A DNA stretch of 64,000 bases from an uncultured Eubacteriales bacterium (lineage in GTDB: Bacteria > Bacillota > Clostridia > Oscillospirales > Oscillospiraceae): contig UQVA01000002.1 in assembly GCA_900544405.1 (NCBI GenBank), positions 75,907 through 139,906 on the forward strand. Reading direction: 5' to 3'. The notes beneath the pieces were generated by a model. That model searched no databases, was not told the origin of the DNA, and was given only the letters and a program-made list of their open reading frames with translations. Numbering within the stretch: the first letter of the stretch is position 1; each line of letters opens with the position of its first letter. This document shows, in pieces, positions 24,437 to 33,527 of this stretch. Position numbers and translations under genes: made by a program.

Positions 24437-26257
24437 ATGACATTTGAGGCGTTGAAGGAAAAAGCACTGAGCTTGCCTTACGCTCCCGGTGTGTATATCA
24501 TGCGGGACAAGACCGACAAGGTCATTTATGTGGGCAAGGCGAAAAAACTGAAAAACCGGGTGAGCCAGTATTTCCAGGATACCGCCGCCCATACCCCCAA
24601 GACCAAGGCCATGGTCAGCAAGATAGACCATTTTGACGTGCTGGTGGCCGGGTCGGAATTTGAAGCGCTGGTGCTGGAATGTTCCCTCATCAAGCGGTAT
24701 ATGCCCAAGTACAACATCCTTTTGAAGGACGACAAGGGCTATCCCTATATCCGCCTGAACATGAAGGACTCCTATCCCACCATGACGCTTGTGAATAAGA
24801 TCGCCAACGACGGGGCCAGCTACTTCGGCCCTTACGGCAGCCGGGGGGTCAGCAACAGCATCATGGAGGCAATCCGGACTACGTTGAAGCTGCCGGGGTG
24901 CCACAAGCAGTTCCCCCGGGACATCGGCAAGGAGCGGCCCTGTCTGAATTACCACATGGACCGGTGCGCCGGATGGTGCCAGACCGGTCTGCCCCAGAAA
25001 AGCTATCGGGCCACCATGGAGGAGGCCAAGCAGCTTCTGGCGGGGAATTATAAGGACGTGGCGGCGGAGATTAAGAATCAGATGCTTACCGCTGCGGACA
25101 ACCTGGAATTTGAACTGGCGGCCACCCTCCGGGACAAGCTGAACGCCGTGGAGGCCCTGGGCCAGCGGCAGCTGGTGACGGCCCTGTCTCTTGCAGATAT
25201 GGATGCCATCGGCTACGGTCAGACCGAAGCCAAGGCTTGCTTCACGGTGCTGCATTTCTCCGGGGGCAATCTGCTGGATAAGGACTACGAAGTGTTCCCA
25301 ATTCCGGACGACAAGGAAGCCGCCCTGTCCAGCCTCATCAAGCAATACTATCTCTCCCGTGGCATGGCCCCGAAGATCGTGCTGCTGCCCTGGGAAATGG
25401 AGGATGGGGAACTGTTTGCTCAGCTTCTGGAGCAGAATTTCGGCCGGAGGCCCCATCTCCGTGTCCCTCAGCGGGGTGACAACGTGCGGCTGGTGGAAAT
25501 GGCCATGAACAACGCCTTTCAGGAGGCCCAGCGGGCCACGTCCAGGGAGGAAAAGCTCTCCGGGACATTGGTACTGCTGGGGAAAATGCTGGGCATGGAC
25601 CCGCCCCGGCGGATGGAGTCCTACGATATTTCCAACATTTCCGGAACGGATATGGTAGCCGGTATGGTGGTCTTTCAGGACGGCAAGCCCCGGAAAAGCG
25701 ACTACAAGCGCTTCAAGATCGAAGCCCTGGCCAATCAGGACGACTACGCCTCCATGCGGCAGGTGCTGACCCGGCGGTTCGTGCATTACAAGGCCGGGGA
25801 CAAGGGCTTTGACGAAAAGCCGGATGTGCTGCTCATTGACGGCGGCATCGCCCATGCGGGCATTGCCGAGGAGGTCCTGCGGGAACAGGGATTGTCCATT
25901 CCCGTGTTCGGCATGGTGAAGGACGACCGGCACCGGACCCGTGCCCTGGTCACGGCGGCGGGACAGGAGATCGCCATCGACTCCCAGCCCGCGGTGTTCG
26001 CCCTTATCGGCACGGTCCAGGAGGAGGTCCACCGCTTCGCCATTTCCTATCACCGGCAGCTGCGCAGCAAGCGCCTGCGCTATTCGGAACTGGACCAGAT
26101 TCCCGGCGTGGGACCCAAGCGAAAGCAGGAATTGCTGAAAAAATTCAAGTCCCTGTCCGCCATGGGCAAGGCCAGCCGGGAGGAACTGGAACAGGTTCTG
26201 CCCAGAGACGCCGCAGAGGCCGTTTACCGGCATTTTCATAAGGAGGAGACAACATGA
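24437..26257 (+). CDS. uvrC: Excinuclease ABC subunit C
   Basis: This 606-residue protein has a GIY-YIG nuclease domain at the N-terminus (GVYIMRD ... VIYVGKAK), a UvrB-interaction motif near residues 200-235, and the Cys cluster C..H..RC.GWC. The UvrC RNase H-like nuclease domain reads ESYDISNISGTD near residue 394, and a C-terminal helix-hairpin-helix contains IPGVGPKRK. It makes the two incisions in nucleotide excision repair. The stop overlaps rsmD by 4 nt. Confidence 0.97.
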   Translation: MTFEALKEKALSLPYAPGVYIMRDKTDKVIYVGKAKKLKNRVSQYFQDTAAHTPKTKAMVSKIDHFDVLVAGSEFEALVLECSLIKRYMPKYNILLKDDKGYPYIRLNMKDSYPTMTLVNKIANDGASYFGPYGSRGVSNSIMEAIRTTLKLPGCHKQFPRDIGKERPCLNYHMDRCAGWCQTGLPQKSYRATMEEAKQLLAGNYKDVAAEIKNQMLTAADNLEFELAATLRDKLNAVEALGQRQLVTALSLADMDAIGYGQTEAKACFTVLHFSGGNLLDKDYEVFPIPDDKEAALSSLIKQYYLSRGMAPKIVLLPWEMEDGELFAQLLEQNFGRRPHLRVPQRGDNVRLVEMAMNNAFQEAQRATSREEKLSGTLVLLGKMLGMDPPRRMESYDISNISGTDMVAGMVVFQDGKPRKSDYKRFKIEALANQDDYASMRQVLTRRFVHYKAGDKGFDEKPDVLLIDGGIAHAGIAEEVLREQGLSIPVFGMVKDDRHRTRALVTAAGQEIAIDSQPAVFALIGTVQEEVHRFAISYHRQLRSKRLRYSELDQIPGVGPKRKQELLKKFKSLSAMGKASREELEQVLPRDAAEAVYRHFHKEETT

Positions 26258-26796
26258 GAGTGATCGCAGGTTCCGCCAAGGGGACCACCCTGAAAACGCC
26301 GGAGGGTATGCGGACCCGGCCTACCACGGACCGGGTAAAGGAAGCCCTGTTCAGCATTCTGCAATTCGACCTGCCCGGGGCTTCCGTGCTGGACCTGTTC
26401 GGCGGAACGGGACAGCTGGGCATCGAAGCCCTGAGCCGTGGGGCCAGCCGGGCCGTCTTTGTGGACGAGCAGGAGGCAGCCTGCCGCCTCATCCGGGAGA
26501 ATCTGAAAAAGACCCATCTGGAGGCCCAGGCTCAGGTCATCCGGGGGGACTACAAGCGCTATCTGCTCTCCTGCCGGGAAAAGTTCCGCATTCTCTTTCT
26601 GGACCCGCCTTATGCGGAAGTTTTTCTGGAAGAAGCCATAAAAATCGCAACAGAAATTGACATTTTGCAATCCGGTGGTATAATAGCAACAGAGCGGCCT
26701 CTGGGGAAGGACCTTCCCGGAGAATACCCCGGTTTCACCCGCTCCAAAGACTATAAATACGGAAAGACGCTGCTGACGTTCTATACGAAGCAGTAA
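26254..26796 (+). CDS. rsmD: 16S rRNA (guanine966-N2)-methyltransferase RsmD
   Basis: This 180-residue protein begins MRVIAGSAKGTTLKTPEG and has RPTTDRVKEALFSIL. The SAM-binding motif is VLDLFGGTGQLGIEALSRGA near residue 47, and the catalytic LFLDPPY lies near residue 115. It methylates 16S rRNA. It overlaps the uvrC stop and precedes coaD by 15 nt, the common rsmD-coaD pair. Confidence 0.96.
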   Translation: MRVIAGSAKGTTLKTPEGMRTRPTTDRVKEALFSILQFDLPGASVLDLFGGTGQLGIEALSRGASRAVFVDEQEAACRLIRENLKKTHLEAQAQVIRGDYKRYLLSCREKFRILFLDPPYAEVFLEEAIKIATEIDILQSGGIIATERPLGKDLPGEYPGFTRSKDYKYGKTLLTFYTKQ

Positions 26797-26811
26797 AGCG
26801 GGAACGACTGC

Positions 26812-27309
26812 ATGAAATTTGCAATTTACCCCGGCAGCTTTGACCCGGTCACCAGCGGACACCTGAATGTGATCCGCCGGGCGGCCAACATTTTTGACCG
26901 GCTCGTGGTCTGTGTCATGGTCAACGCTGTCAAGCACCCCATGTTCACCCTGGAAGAGCGGGTGGATATGATCCGCCGGGTCACGGAGGACCTTCCCAAT
27001 GTGGAAGTGGAGTATTCCGATGGGCTTCTGGCGGAGTATGCCCGCAGCAAGGGCAAGTGCGTCATCGTGAAGGGCCTGCGGGCCGGCTCGGATTTTGAAA
27101 ACGAGTTCCAGATGGCGCTCATCAATCACAAGATCAATCCGGATTTGGACACCATGTTCCTGACGGCGGAGCATCAGTATATGTACCTGAGCTCCAGCAT
27201 GGTCAAGGAACTGGGTTCCTACGATGTGGACCTGTCGGATTTTCTGCCGGAGGCCATTATCCCGGATTTCAAAGCAAGAATCCAAACTTTGCGTCAAGGA
27301 GGACAATAA
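26812..27309 (+). CDS. coaD: Phosphopantetheine adenylyltransferase
   Basis: This 165-residue nucleotidyltransferase has the GSFDPVTSGHLNVIRRA nucleotide-binding segment, VKGLRAGSDFENE and Y.YLSSSMVKEL. It transfers AMP to 4'-phosphopantetheine, the penultimate step of CoA synthesis. It has normal length and lies between rsmD and a coiled-coil gene in the same direction. Confidence 0.97.
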   Translation: MKFAIYPGSFDPVTSGHLNVIRRAANIFDRLVVCVMVNAVKHPMFTLEERVDMIRRVTEDLPNVEVEYSDGLLAEYARSKGKCVIVKGLRAGSDFENEFQMALINHKINPDLDTMFLTAEHQYMYLSSSMVKELGSYDVDLSDFLPEAIIPDFKARIQTLRQGGQ

Positions 27310-27312
27310 ATT

Positions 27313-27819
27313 ATGAGCGAACAGACCATGGAAGATATTTTGAACGCCCTTTATGACCTGATCCAGGATGCCCGGAACGCACCGCTGAGTGCCGATAAGT
27401 GCGTGGTGGAGCGGGACAAGGTCCTGGATATGCTGGACGAGGTCATGAGCAAGCTGCCTGCCGAACTGAAGCAGTCCCGGACCATCGTGGACTCCCGGAA
27501 CGACCTGATCGCACAGGCTCGCCGGGAAGCGGAAGGCATTCTCCGTTCCGCCCGGGAGGAGGCTGCCCAGCTGGTCACCCAGGAGGAAATTTATAAGCAG
27601 ACCAAGGCCAAGTGCCAGGAAATGGCCATGCAGACCCAGCTGCGGATGGCCCAGCTGCGCAAGGCCAGCAATGACTATATGGACGACGCCCTGCGCCGCA
27701 CCGAGGAGGCCATCGAGAATTCTCTCTCCGAGGTCCGGGATACCCGGATGAAGTTCAAGGCCCTGGCCGAGAATCAGGAGAAAAAGACCCCCGTCAACGT
27801 GGACGACGATCAGGCGTAA
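27313..27819 (+). CDS. Coiled-coil protein, unknown function
   Basis: This 168-residue hydrophilic protein is almost wholly helical. Heptad-like coiled coil covers residues about 55-150, rich in Ala, Arg and Glu (QARREAEGILRSAREEAAQL). It recalls DivIVA-like or ATP-synthase-b-like segments, but I cannot assign a family. Genes of this kind often follow coaD in clostridia. It starts 3 nt after the coaD stop with the ribosome-binding site AAGGAGG inside coaD, so it belongs to the uvrC-rsmD-coaD operon. Confidence 0.78.
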   Translation: MSEQTMEDILNALYDLIQDARNAPLSADKCVVERDKVLDMLDEVMSKLPAELKQSRTIVDSRNDLIAQARREAEGILRSAREEAAQLVTQEEIYKQTKAKCQEMAMQTQLRMAQLRKASNDYMDDALRRTEEAIENSLSEVRDTRMKFKALAENQEKKTPVNVDDDQA

Positions 27820-27827
27820 ATTTGCAA

Positions 27828-27855
27828 AGACAGCACAGGGCCCCCTGGGCTGTCT
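27828..27855 (+). terminator. Weak hairpin after the coaD operon
   Basis: AGACAGC and GCTGTCT flank an inner ACAGGG/CCCTG pairing. Only a short T-poor tail follows, so termination strength is uncertain. Confidence 0.45.
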
Positions 27856-27890
27856 CTTGCTGTCATTTCAAAATAAACGGAGGAATGGAC

Positions 27891-29588
27891 ATGGACTACA
27901 TGGAGCGCTATGCTTTCTGGCGGAACGCAGGTCTGCCGGAGAGCGTGAACCGGGAACTGGATTCCCTGCAGGGCAACGAAGAAGAACTGAAAAGCCGCTT
28001 CGGAAGCGAACTGCAATTCGGCACCGCCGGTATGCGGGGCATTATGGGTGCAGGCAGCAACCGGCTGAATTTCTACACCGTCCGCCGGGCGGCCCAGGGC
28101 ATGGCTGCGTGGCTTTCCGGCACGGACCTGCCGAAGATCGCCGCCATCGGCTACGATTCCCGGCACAATTCCCGGCTGTTTGCCGAGGTCTGCGCCGTGG
28201 CATTTGCGGAAAAAGGCATCCATGCCTGGCTTTATGACCGGCTGGCCCCCACGCCCATGCTCTCTTATGCGGTCCGGGAACTGGGCTGCGGCTGTGGCAT
28301 CGTCATTTCCGCCAGCCATAACGCCGGTGCTTACAACGGCGTGAAGTGCTACGGCCCGGACGGCTGCCAGATGACGGACGAGCCTGCGGCGGTGGTCACG
28401 GCGAAAATTGCCGAAATTCCTTATTTTGTCCCGGAGGAGAAGTCCTTCGCCGACTTCCTGGCTGAGGGCAAGATCCGCTACATCCCTCAGGAGATCTGGG
28501 AGAAGTATTACAAGACCGTACTGGCCGAGGCGGTGGAGCCTCAGACAATCCGGGAGGCGGGGCTGAACATCGTCTACACCCCCCTCTGCGGCACGGGCAA
28601 CGAGCCGGTCCGGGAGGTCCTGGGGCGGCTGGGCGTGAACATCACCGTGGTCCCCTGCCAGGAGAAGCCCGACGGGGACTTCAAGACCTGCGAGTATCCC
28701 AACCCGGAGACCGATGCGGCCCTGAACGAAAGCTATAAGATCGCAAAGACCGTTCCCTGCGACGTGATTTTGGGGACCGACCCGGATGCGGACCGGGTGG
28801 CCATCGCCGTGCCGGACGGCCGGGGCGGCTTCCGGAAGCTGTCCGGCAATGAGCTGGGCTGTATGCTCATGGAGTATATCCTGAAGGCCCGGACGGCCCG
28901 TAGGGACCTGCCGGAGGGCGCCGAGGTGGTGCGGAGCATCGTGTCCTCGCCCATGGCGGACCGGGTGGCCAAGCGCTACGGCGTGACCATGAAGCACGTT
29001 CTGACCGGCTTCAAGTATATCGGCGGCGAAATTCTGGAATTGGAGCAGCAGGGCAAGGCGGACCGGTTCGTGTTCGGCTTTGAGGAAAGCTGCGGCTACC
29101 TGAAGGGTACCTATGCCCGGGATAAGGACGCCGTGGTGGCCTCCATGCTGGTGTGCGAAATGGCCGCTTCCTTCAAGAAGGAGGGCAAGAGCGTCCTGAC
29201 GGCTCTGGAGGACCTGTACAAGACCTACGGCTATTATCTGGCCAACGTCCAGAGCATCGAGCTGACCGGCGCAGACGCCATGGAGAAGGCTGCTGCCATG
29301 ATGGCGGCCCTGCGGGAGAAGGAACCGGAAACGATCGGCGGCGTTGCTGTCACGGAGGTCCGGGACTACCGTTCCGGCCTGGCCCGGAACGCCAAGACCG
29401 GCGAGACGGAGACCATCCATCTGCCCAAGTCCAACGTGCTGGAATTCCTGCTGGGCGACCGGGGCAGCGTCATTGCCCGTCCCTCCGGCACGGAGCCAAA
29501 GGTGAAATTTTATTATACCGCCGTGGGTGCCACGGCAGCGGAGGCGGAGCAGCTGCTCGCCGCCATGAAGGCCCAGATGGCCCAGTAA
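27891..29588 (+). CDS. Phosphoglucomutase/phosphomannomutase (PgcA-type)
   Basis: This 565-residue alpha-D-phosphohexomutase has GTAGMRGIMGAGSNR near residue 44, the phosphoserine loop SASHNAGAYNG near residue 139, and the metal loop DPDADRVAIA near residue 298. The sugar-binding loop is GFEESCGYL near residue 398, and the phosphate loop RPSGTEPK lies near residue 530. It interconverts hexose 1- and 6-phosphates, probably for glycolipid and wall precursors. The GGAGG at 27879-27883 favours the ATG at 27891 over one two codons earlier. Confidence 0.95.
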   Translation: MDYMERYAFWRNAGLPESVNRELDSLQGNEEELKSRFGSELQFGTAGMRGIMGAGSNRLNFYTVRRAAQGMAAWLSGTDLPKIAAIGYDSRHNSRLFAEVCAVAFAEKGIHAWLYDRLAPTPMLSYAVRELGCGCGIVISASHNAGAYNGVKCYGPDGCQMTDEPAAVVTAKIAEIPYFVPEEKSFADFLAEGKIRYIPQEIWEKYYKTVLAEAVEPQTIREAGLNIVYTPLCGTGNEPVREVLGRLGVNITVVPCQEKPDGDFKTCEYPNPETDAALNESYKIAKTVPCDVILGTDPDADRVAIAVPDGRGGFRKLSGNELGCMLMEYILKARTARRDLPEGAEVVRSIVSSPMADRVAKRYGVTMKHVLTGFKYIGGEILELEQQGKADRFVFGFEESCGYLKGTYARDKDAVVASMLVCEMAASFKKEGKSVLTALEDLYKTYGYYLANVQSIELTGADAMEKAAAMMAALREKEPETIGGVAVTEVRDYRSGLARNAKTGETETIHLPKSNVLEFLLGDRGSVIARPSGTEPKVKFYYTAVGATAAEAEQLLAAMKAQMAQ

Positions 29589-29602
29589 ACAGCAAGCCCT
29601 GA

Positions 29603-29640
29603 AGAACCGGGAGCAAACCGTTTGCTCCCGGTTCTTTTTC
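29603..29640 (+). terminator. Intrinsic terminator after the phosphohexomutase gene
   Basis: A 16-nt near-perfect stem (29603-29618 with 29620-29635) with TTTTT at its end. Confidence 0.88.
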
Positions 29641-29681
29641 TGCGCCCGCCGCATAGGGTGGTAGGGAAGGGGGGAGGCTGT

Positions 29682-30083
29682 GTGAACGGCAAGAAGATTT
29701 TGAGCGTTCTTTTTGGAGCGCTGACAAGCCTTGGGATATTTCTGCTGCTGGCGCTGGTGCTGACCTGGCTGGTGACCAGGGAGATGCTGCCTGTGGGACA
29801 AGCGCCAAAGGCGGTCTGGGCTGCGCTGGCTCTGGCGGCCCTGCTGGGCGCTCTGCTGGCGGAAAAACGGGTGGGGCAGATGGCCTTGCTTACAGGTGTG
29901 GCTACGGCGCTGGTGTTCTTCTTGGTGCTGCTCAGCGGCACGGCACTGTTCTTCGGCGGCCAATATGCAGGACTCCTGGGCAATGGCCTCAGCGTCCTGG
30001 CCGGGGGACTGGCCGCCGGATTGCTGGGAGCCCGGGAGAAAAAGCCCCGAAAACACCGGAGAAAAAATTACGTCTCTCGTTAA
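29682..30083 (+). CDS. TIGR04086 family membrane protein
   Basis: This 133-residue protein has four hydrophobic segments (residues about 8-30, 43-60, 68-90 and 95-115) and a very basic tail (GAREKKPRKHRRKN). Size and layout match the TIGR04086/YrzE-like membrane family of Firmicutes; the function is unknown. The start is the GTG at 29682 behind AAGGGGGGAGG. Upstream in-frame codons lie within the preceding terminator. Confidence 0.75.
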   Translation: MNGKKILSVLFGALTSLGIFLLLALVLTWLVTREMLPVGQAPKAVWAALALAALLGALLAEKRVGQMALLTGVATALVFFLVLLSGTALFFGGQYAGLLGNGLSVLAGGLAAGLLGAREKKPRKHRRKNYVSR

Positions 30084-30313
30084 GTTGTACAAAAAAGAAC
30101 AAGGGGTAAATTGCTTTTACCCCTTGCGAGAAAAATGCAGGATGTCCTGCAAAACCCATATCTAGTAGAACGGCGGGTTTCATGTGCCTACATATTCGGA
30201 CGTTTCCCAAAATCACCCATTTTTCACAGGGGATGGTTCCGACCGTTGACATAATGATGTTGACATAAGCAATTGGCATAATTCACAAAAATGGGATTTT
30301 CACCGAATAACAC
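30084..30313. other. AT-rich intergenic region with one hairpin
   Basis: No gene seen. It holds an inverted repeat CAAGGGGTAAA/TTTACCCCTTG at about 30100-30125, which has a T-rich side only on the minus strand. It also holds a direct repeat TTGACATAA at about 30246 and 30260. The downstream promoter is listed separately. Confidence 0.5.
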
Positions 30314-30342
30314 TTGAAAAATCCGGGGTTTTGGAGTATAGT
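30314..30342 (+). promoter_or_regulatory. sigma-A promoter before the membrane gene and xerD
   Basis: TTGAAA 30314-30319 and TATAGT 30337-30342, 17-bp spacer, about 100 nt upstream of the membrane-protein gene. Confidence 0.7.
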
Positions 30343-30442
30343 ATGAGAGTAATGAAATGACGGCCTATGTTTACCCTGCCGTTATGGGCACTCGGCTTCC
30401 TCCTGCCTCCGGAATTTGCGGAAAGGAGCTTGCCTGATTTTT

Positions 30443-30967
30443 ATGAAGCCTCTCGTGTCCTACCCCTGCAAAGTCAGTTCTTTCTCTCCATCCAGCGTTC
30501 CCATTCTTCTGGCCTGGTCTGCCGGTTTCCCGGCGGGACTGCTGCTGGCCGACCGATTGGGAAGCGATGGACTTCTCTGGATGCGCCGTGGAGCCGTGGC
30601 TCCGGTGTCGATCGTGCTTCTGTCCTTTGCGTTGGTCCTCCCGTTTTTCCTGGCTGCGCTGGCAGCTTTTTTCTCGCTGAAACACTTCTGCGCCACCTTG
30701 GCGTTTCTTCGTACCGCATCCTTTGGATGCTGCGCAGTCCTCTGTGTCCGGGCCTTTGAAAACATTGGCTGGCAGGTCCTGGGGCTGCTTATGTTCCCGC
30801 AGATCTTATCCCTGCCGCTGCTGTTGTTCTTTTTCCTGCGGCGGGCTATCTGGGGAAGTCGGTTCCTGATGGGGGACCTGGGAATTTCCATCAGTGCGGT
30901 ACTGTTGGCCGGAATGGCGGAGTGTTGGCTGCTGGCACCGAAGATTTTGGTGCTGGCAGGCGGATAG
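30443..30967 (+). CDS. Five-segment membrane protein upstream of xerD
   Basis: This 174-residue protein is almost entirely hydrophobic, with five predicted membrane segments (near residues 18-38, 50-78, 85-100, 108-132 and 145-172). The start is uncertain: the ATG at 30443 lies 14 nt from GGAG, and a TTG at 30416 is in frame. Its place before xerD and its size and topology recall SpoIIM, which precedes xerD in Bacillus. I see no diagnostic SpoIIM motif, so this is a suggestion from position only. Confidence 0.65.
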   Translation: MKPLVSYPCKVSSFSPSSVPILLAWSAGFPAGLLLADRLGSDGLLWMRRGAVAPVSIVLLSFALVLPFFLAALAAFFSLKHFCATLAFLRTASFGCCAVLCVRAFENIGWQVLGLLMFPQILSLPLLLFFFLRRAIWGSRFLMGDLGISISAVLLAGMAECWLLAPKILVLAGG

Positions 30968-30996
30968 TTTTTTGAAACGGAAGGTAACGGTTGCCC

Positions 30997-31881
30997 ATGC
31001 TGGATCTGATCTCTGCTTACGAGAACTACTTGACGAAGGTCAAGCAGGCGTCAAACAACACCATTACCTCCTATATGCGGGACATCCGGCAGTTCGCCGG
31101 TTGGCTCAGCACCACGGAGGAACTGGACACGGTGGACGCCACACAAGAGAATATCAGCCGGTACATGGAGGTGCTGGAAGAGGAAGGCCGTTCGACCGCC
31201 ACTCAGGCCCGCTGCGTGGCCAGCCTGCGGAATTTCTATTCCTATCTGGTGTCTTCCGGCTTCCTGGAGCAAAGCCCCGTTACGGACGTGAAGGTGGAGC
31301 GGAAGGAGCGGAAGCTGCCGCAGATCCTCACAAACCGGGAGATCGAGCTGCTGCTCTCTCAGCCCGTGTGCATCGATGACAAGGGCTTCCGGGACAAGGC
31401 CATGCTGGAGGTGCTTTACGCCACCGGTATGCGGGTGTCGGAACTCATCGACCTGAACGTTTCGGACGTGAATCTGGACCAGGGCATCGTGAAATGCACC
31501 ACCTCCCGCAAGACCCGTTCCATCCCCCTGTATCCCGCCGCCCAGAAGGCCCTGCGGGTCTACATGGACGAGCATCGGGATTTCCTGCTGACGGATTCCG
31601 ACGAGCCTGCTCTGTTCGTCAACGTCAACGGGACCCGCATCAGCCGCCAGGGCTTCTGGAAAATCCTCAAGCACTATCAGGAGACGGCACATATTGACAA
31701 AGACATCACCCCCCACACCCTCCGGCACAGCTTCGCCGTGCATCTTCTGGAGAACGGTGCGGACATCGGCTCCGTGCAGGAGCTGATGGGTCACTGCGAT
31801 ATTTCCTCCACGCAGCTTTACACCCATATGCTGAATCAGAAGATCAAGCAGGTGTACGAGAAGTGCCACCCGAAAGCATAA
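30997..31881 (+). CDS. xerD: Site-specific tyrosine recombinase XerD
   Basis: This 294-residue protein has a SAM-like N-terminal core-binding domain (residues about 1-85) and a catalytic domain with Arg in TGMRVSEL near residue 148, HTLRHSFA near residue 240, GHCDISSTQLYTHM, and the nucleophilic Tyr. With XerC it resolves chromosome dimers at dif. The start is the ATG at 30997; a TTG two codons earlier (30991) is better spaced from AAGG and is possible. A strong bidirectional-looking hairpin follows. Confidence 0.93.
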   Translation: MLDLISAYENYLTKVKQASNNTITSYMRDIRQFAGWLSTTEELDTVDATQENISRYMEVLEEEGRSTATQARCVASLRNFYSYLVSSGFLEQSPVTDVKVERKERKLPQILTNREIELLLSQPVCIDDKGFRDKAMLEVLYATGMRVSELIDLNVSDVNLDQGIVKCTTSRKTRSIPLYPAAQKALRVYMDEHRDFLLTDSDEPALFVNVNGTRISRQGFWKILKHYQETAHIDKDITPHTLRHSFAVHLLENGADIGSVQELMGHCDISSTQLYTHMLNQKIKQVYEKCHPKA

Positions 31882-31884
31882 AGA

Positions 31885-31922
31885 ACGAGCCTCCCGAAAT
31901 TTCCGGGAGGCTCGTATTTTTT
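31885..31922. terminator. Terminator between xerD and the editing-protein gene
   Basis: A 12-bp perfect stem (31885-31896 with 31904-31915) with TATTTTTTA on the plus side; it can serve both converging genes. Confidence 0.85.
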
Positions 31923-32406
31923 ATTCCGGCACGTCGGCAAAAAGTACCCGATGGCCCTGACTTTCCAGCAAGGCCGTCAGGTCCTCACAGCGGAGATACA
32001 GGGTGGCTGTGTTCTCGTTGGGGTGAATGCCCAGCAGCTTGTGCGCCAATTCCCGGTCCAGGTAGAGGGGAACGCTGCCCGCTGGGTCATTCAGCACTCC
32101 CAGGGGCGTTACGGAACCGGGGTGCAGCCCCAGCAGGGCTTCCAGGTCTTCGGCAGAGCCAAAGGACAGCTTCCGCAGGCCGTTGGCCTTCTGAAAGGCC
32201 TTCAGGTTCACCCGCTTTTCTCCCGGGACGGTCAGCAGAAGAAAATTCCGTTTGTCGTCCCGGAGAAAGAGATTCTTGGCCTCTGCCTCCGGGTGAGGCA
32301 GGGAAAGGGCCGCCAGGTCCTCCATGGTGTACACGGCCGGGTGGCCCACCAATTCATAACCGATGCCGCTGCACGCCAATAGCGCACAGATCTCGTTTTT
32401 GTTCAT
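31921..32406 (-). CDS. YbaK/ProX-type prolyl-tRNA editing protein
   Basis: This 161-residue protein matches the aminoacyl-tRNA deacylase fold: HPAVYTMEDLAAL near residue 22, KNLFLRDDKRNFLL with the conserved Lys near residue 44, and GSVTPLGVLND near residue 97. Family members hydrolyse Ala- or Cys-tRNAPro in trans. It is a single gene converging on xerD and preceded by pfkA on the same strand, separated by a hairpin. Confidence 0.92.
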   Translation of the reverse strand: MNKNEICALLACSGIGYELVGHPAVYTMEDLAALSLPHPEAEAKNLFLRDDKRNFLLLTVPGEKRVNLKAFQKANGLRKLSFGSAEDLEALLGLHPGSVTPLGVLNDPAGSVPLYLDRELAHKLLGIHPNENTATLYLRCEDLTALLESQGHRVLFADVPE

Positions 32407-32424
32407 GGGATTCTTCCTTACAGA

Positions 32425-32458
32425 AGGGCCTCCCGAAAACGGGAGGCCCTAATTTTTT
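32425..32458. terminator. Hairpin after pfkA
   Basis: An 11-bp perfect stem (32425-32435 with 32440-32450) lies between the pfkA stop and the editing-protein start. The T-run lies on the plus side, so on the minus strand it is a stem without a good U-tract. Confidence 0.6.
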
Positions 32459-33428
32459 ATGCGCCGGTCATGGCGGCCAGAACATCTTCTTCCATTTGCT
32501 GGATGCCCTTCTTCATGGCCAGACCATCTTCAATGTCCACGTCGGTGAAACTGCCGTCGTGGGTGCAGATGATGCGGTTGGTCTTGCCGGCGGCCAGCAG
32601 TTCCACAGCCAGATAGCCCATCTTGGTGGCGTTGACCCGGTCTCGTCCGGTGGGGCAGCCGCCCCGCTGGATGTGACCCAGCACCGTGACCCGGGGGTCC
32701 AGACCGATGGCGTCCTTGATGCGCTGGGCAATGTCCGCAGCGGAGCCTGCGCCCTCGGCCACTACGATCATATAGTGGGTGAAACCGTTGAACCGGGCCT
32801 GACGGATCTTTTCGATCACGTCCCGCTCGAAATCAATGGGTTCCTCCGGGATGAGCACGGCGGTGGCGCCCACGGCCAGGCCCACATACATGGCCAGATA
32901 GCCGGCGTTGCGGCCCATGACCTCCACCACGGAGCAGCGCTCGTGGGACTGCATGGTGTCCCGCAGCTTATCGATGCACTCGATGGCGGTGTTGGCAGCG
33001 GTGTCGAAGCCGATGCAGTAGTTGGTGCAGCCGATGTCATTGTCGATGGTGCCGGGGATGCCCACCACGTTCACGCCGTAGCGGGACAGGGCCTGGGCTC
33101 CACGGAAGGTGCCGTCGCCGCCGATGGCCACGATGCCGTCCAGACCCAGGAACTTGCAGGTGGACACGGCCTTCTTCTGGCCTTCCTCCGTCATGAATTC
33201 CTGGCTCCGGGCCGTATAGAGAATGGTGCCGCCCCGGTTGATGATATGGGCGATGCTCTTCTCGTCCAGACGGACGATGTCGCCGGTAATGAGGCCGTTC
33301 CAGCCCCGGCGGATGCCGTAGCACTCAATGCCATGGTACATGGCGGTACGCACCACACTGCGGACGCAGGCATTCATGCCGGGTGCATCGCCGCCGCTGG
33401 TCAGAACACCAATTCGTTTTACACTCAT
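32457..33428 (-). CDS. pfkA: ATP-dependent 6-phosphofructokinase
   Basis: This 323-residue protein has GVLTSGGDAPGMNA at the N-terminus, the ATP/Mg loop GGDGTFRGA near residue 102, catalytic GTIDNDIGCT near residue 125, MGRNAGYLA near residue 168 and HIQRGG near residue 248. It catalyses the committed step of glycolysis. Length is normal. It has its own promoter at 33472-33500, and pyk is further along on the same strand but not adjacent. Confidence 0.97.
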   Translation of the reverse strand: MSVKRIGVLTSGGDAPGMNACVRSVVRTAMYHGIECYGIRRGWNGLITGDIVRLDEKSIAHIINRGGTILYTARSQEFMTEEGQKKAVSTCKFLGLDGIVAIGGDGTFRGAQALSRYGVNVVGIPGTIDNDIGCTNYCIGFDTAANTAIECIDKLRDTMQSHERCSVVEVMGRNAGYLAMYVGLAVGATAVLIPEEPIDFERDVIEKIRQARFNGFTHYMIVVAEGAGSAADIAQRIKDAIGLDPRVTVLGHIQRGGCPTGRDRVNATKMGYLAVELLAAGKTNRIICTHDGSFTDVDIEDGLAMKKGIQQMEEDVLAAMTGA

Positions 33429-33471
33429 ATTCGTTTCCTCCTGTCTGTGGATGGAAAATTCTTACCCTTTC

Positions 33472-33500
33472 ATTGTAGCGGATTTTCTCCCAAAAGTAAA
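33472..33500 (-). promoter_or_regulatory. sigma-A promoter of pfkA
   Basis: Minus strand TTTACT (33495-33500) and TACAAT (33472-33477) with a 17-bp spacer, about 40 nt upstream of the pfkA start. Confidence 0.65.
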
Positions 33501-33527
33501 GGGGACAAATGGGCTTTTTTGTGAGAT

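Noticed and set aside
30240..30290. Possible dif site near xerD
   Set aside because: TTGACATAA occurs as a direct, not inverted, repeat and lacks the 11-6-11 symmetric dif layout.
31863..33524. A 553-codon plus-strand frame
   Set aside because: It runs antisense to the prolyl-tRNA editing gene and pfkA, both of which have clear family motifs; the frame has none.
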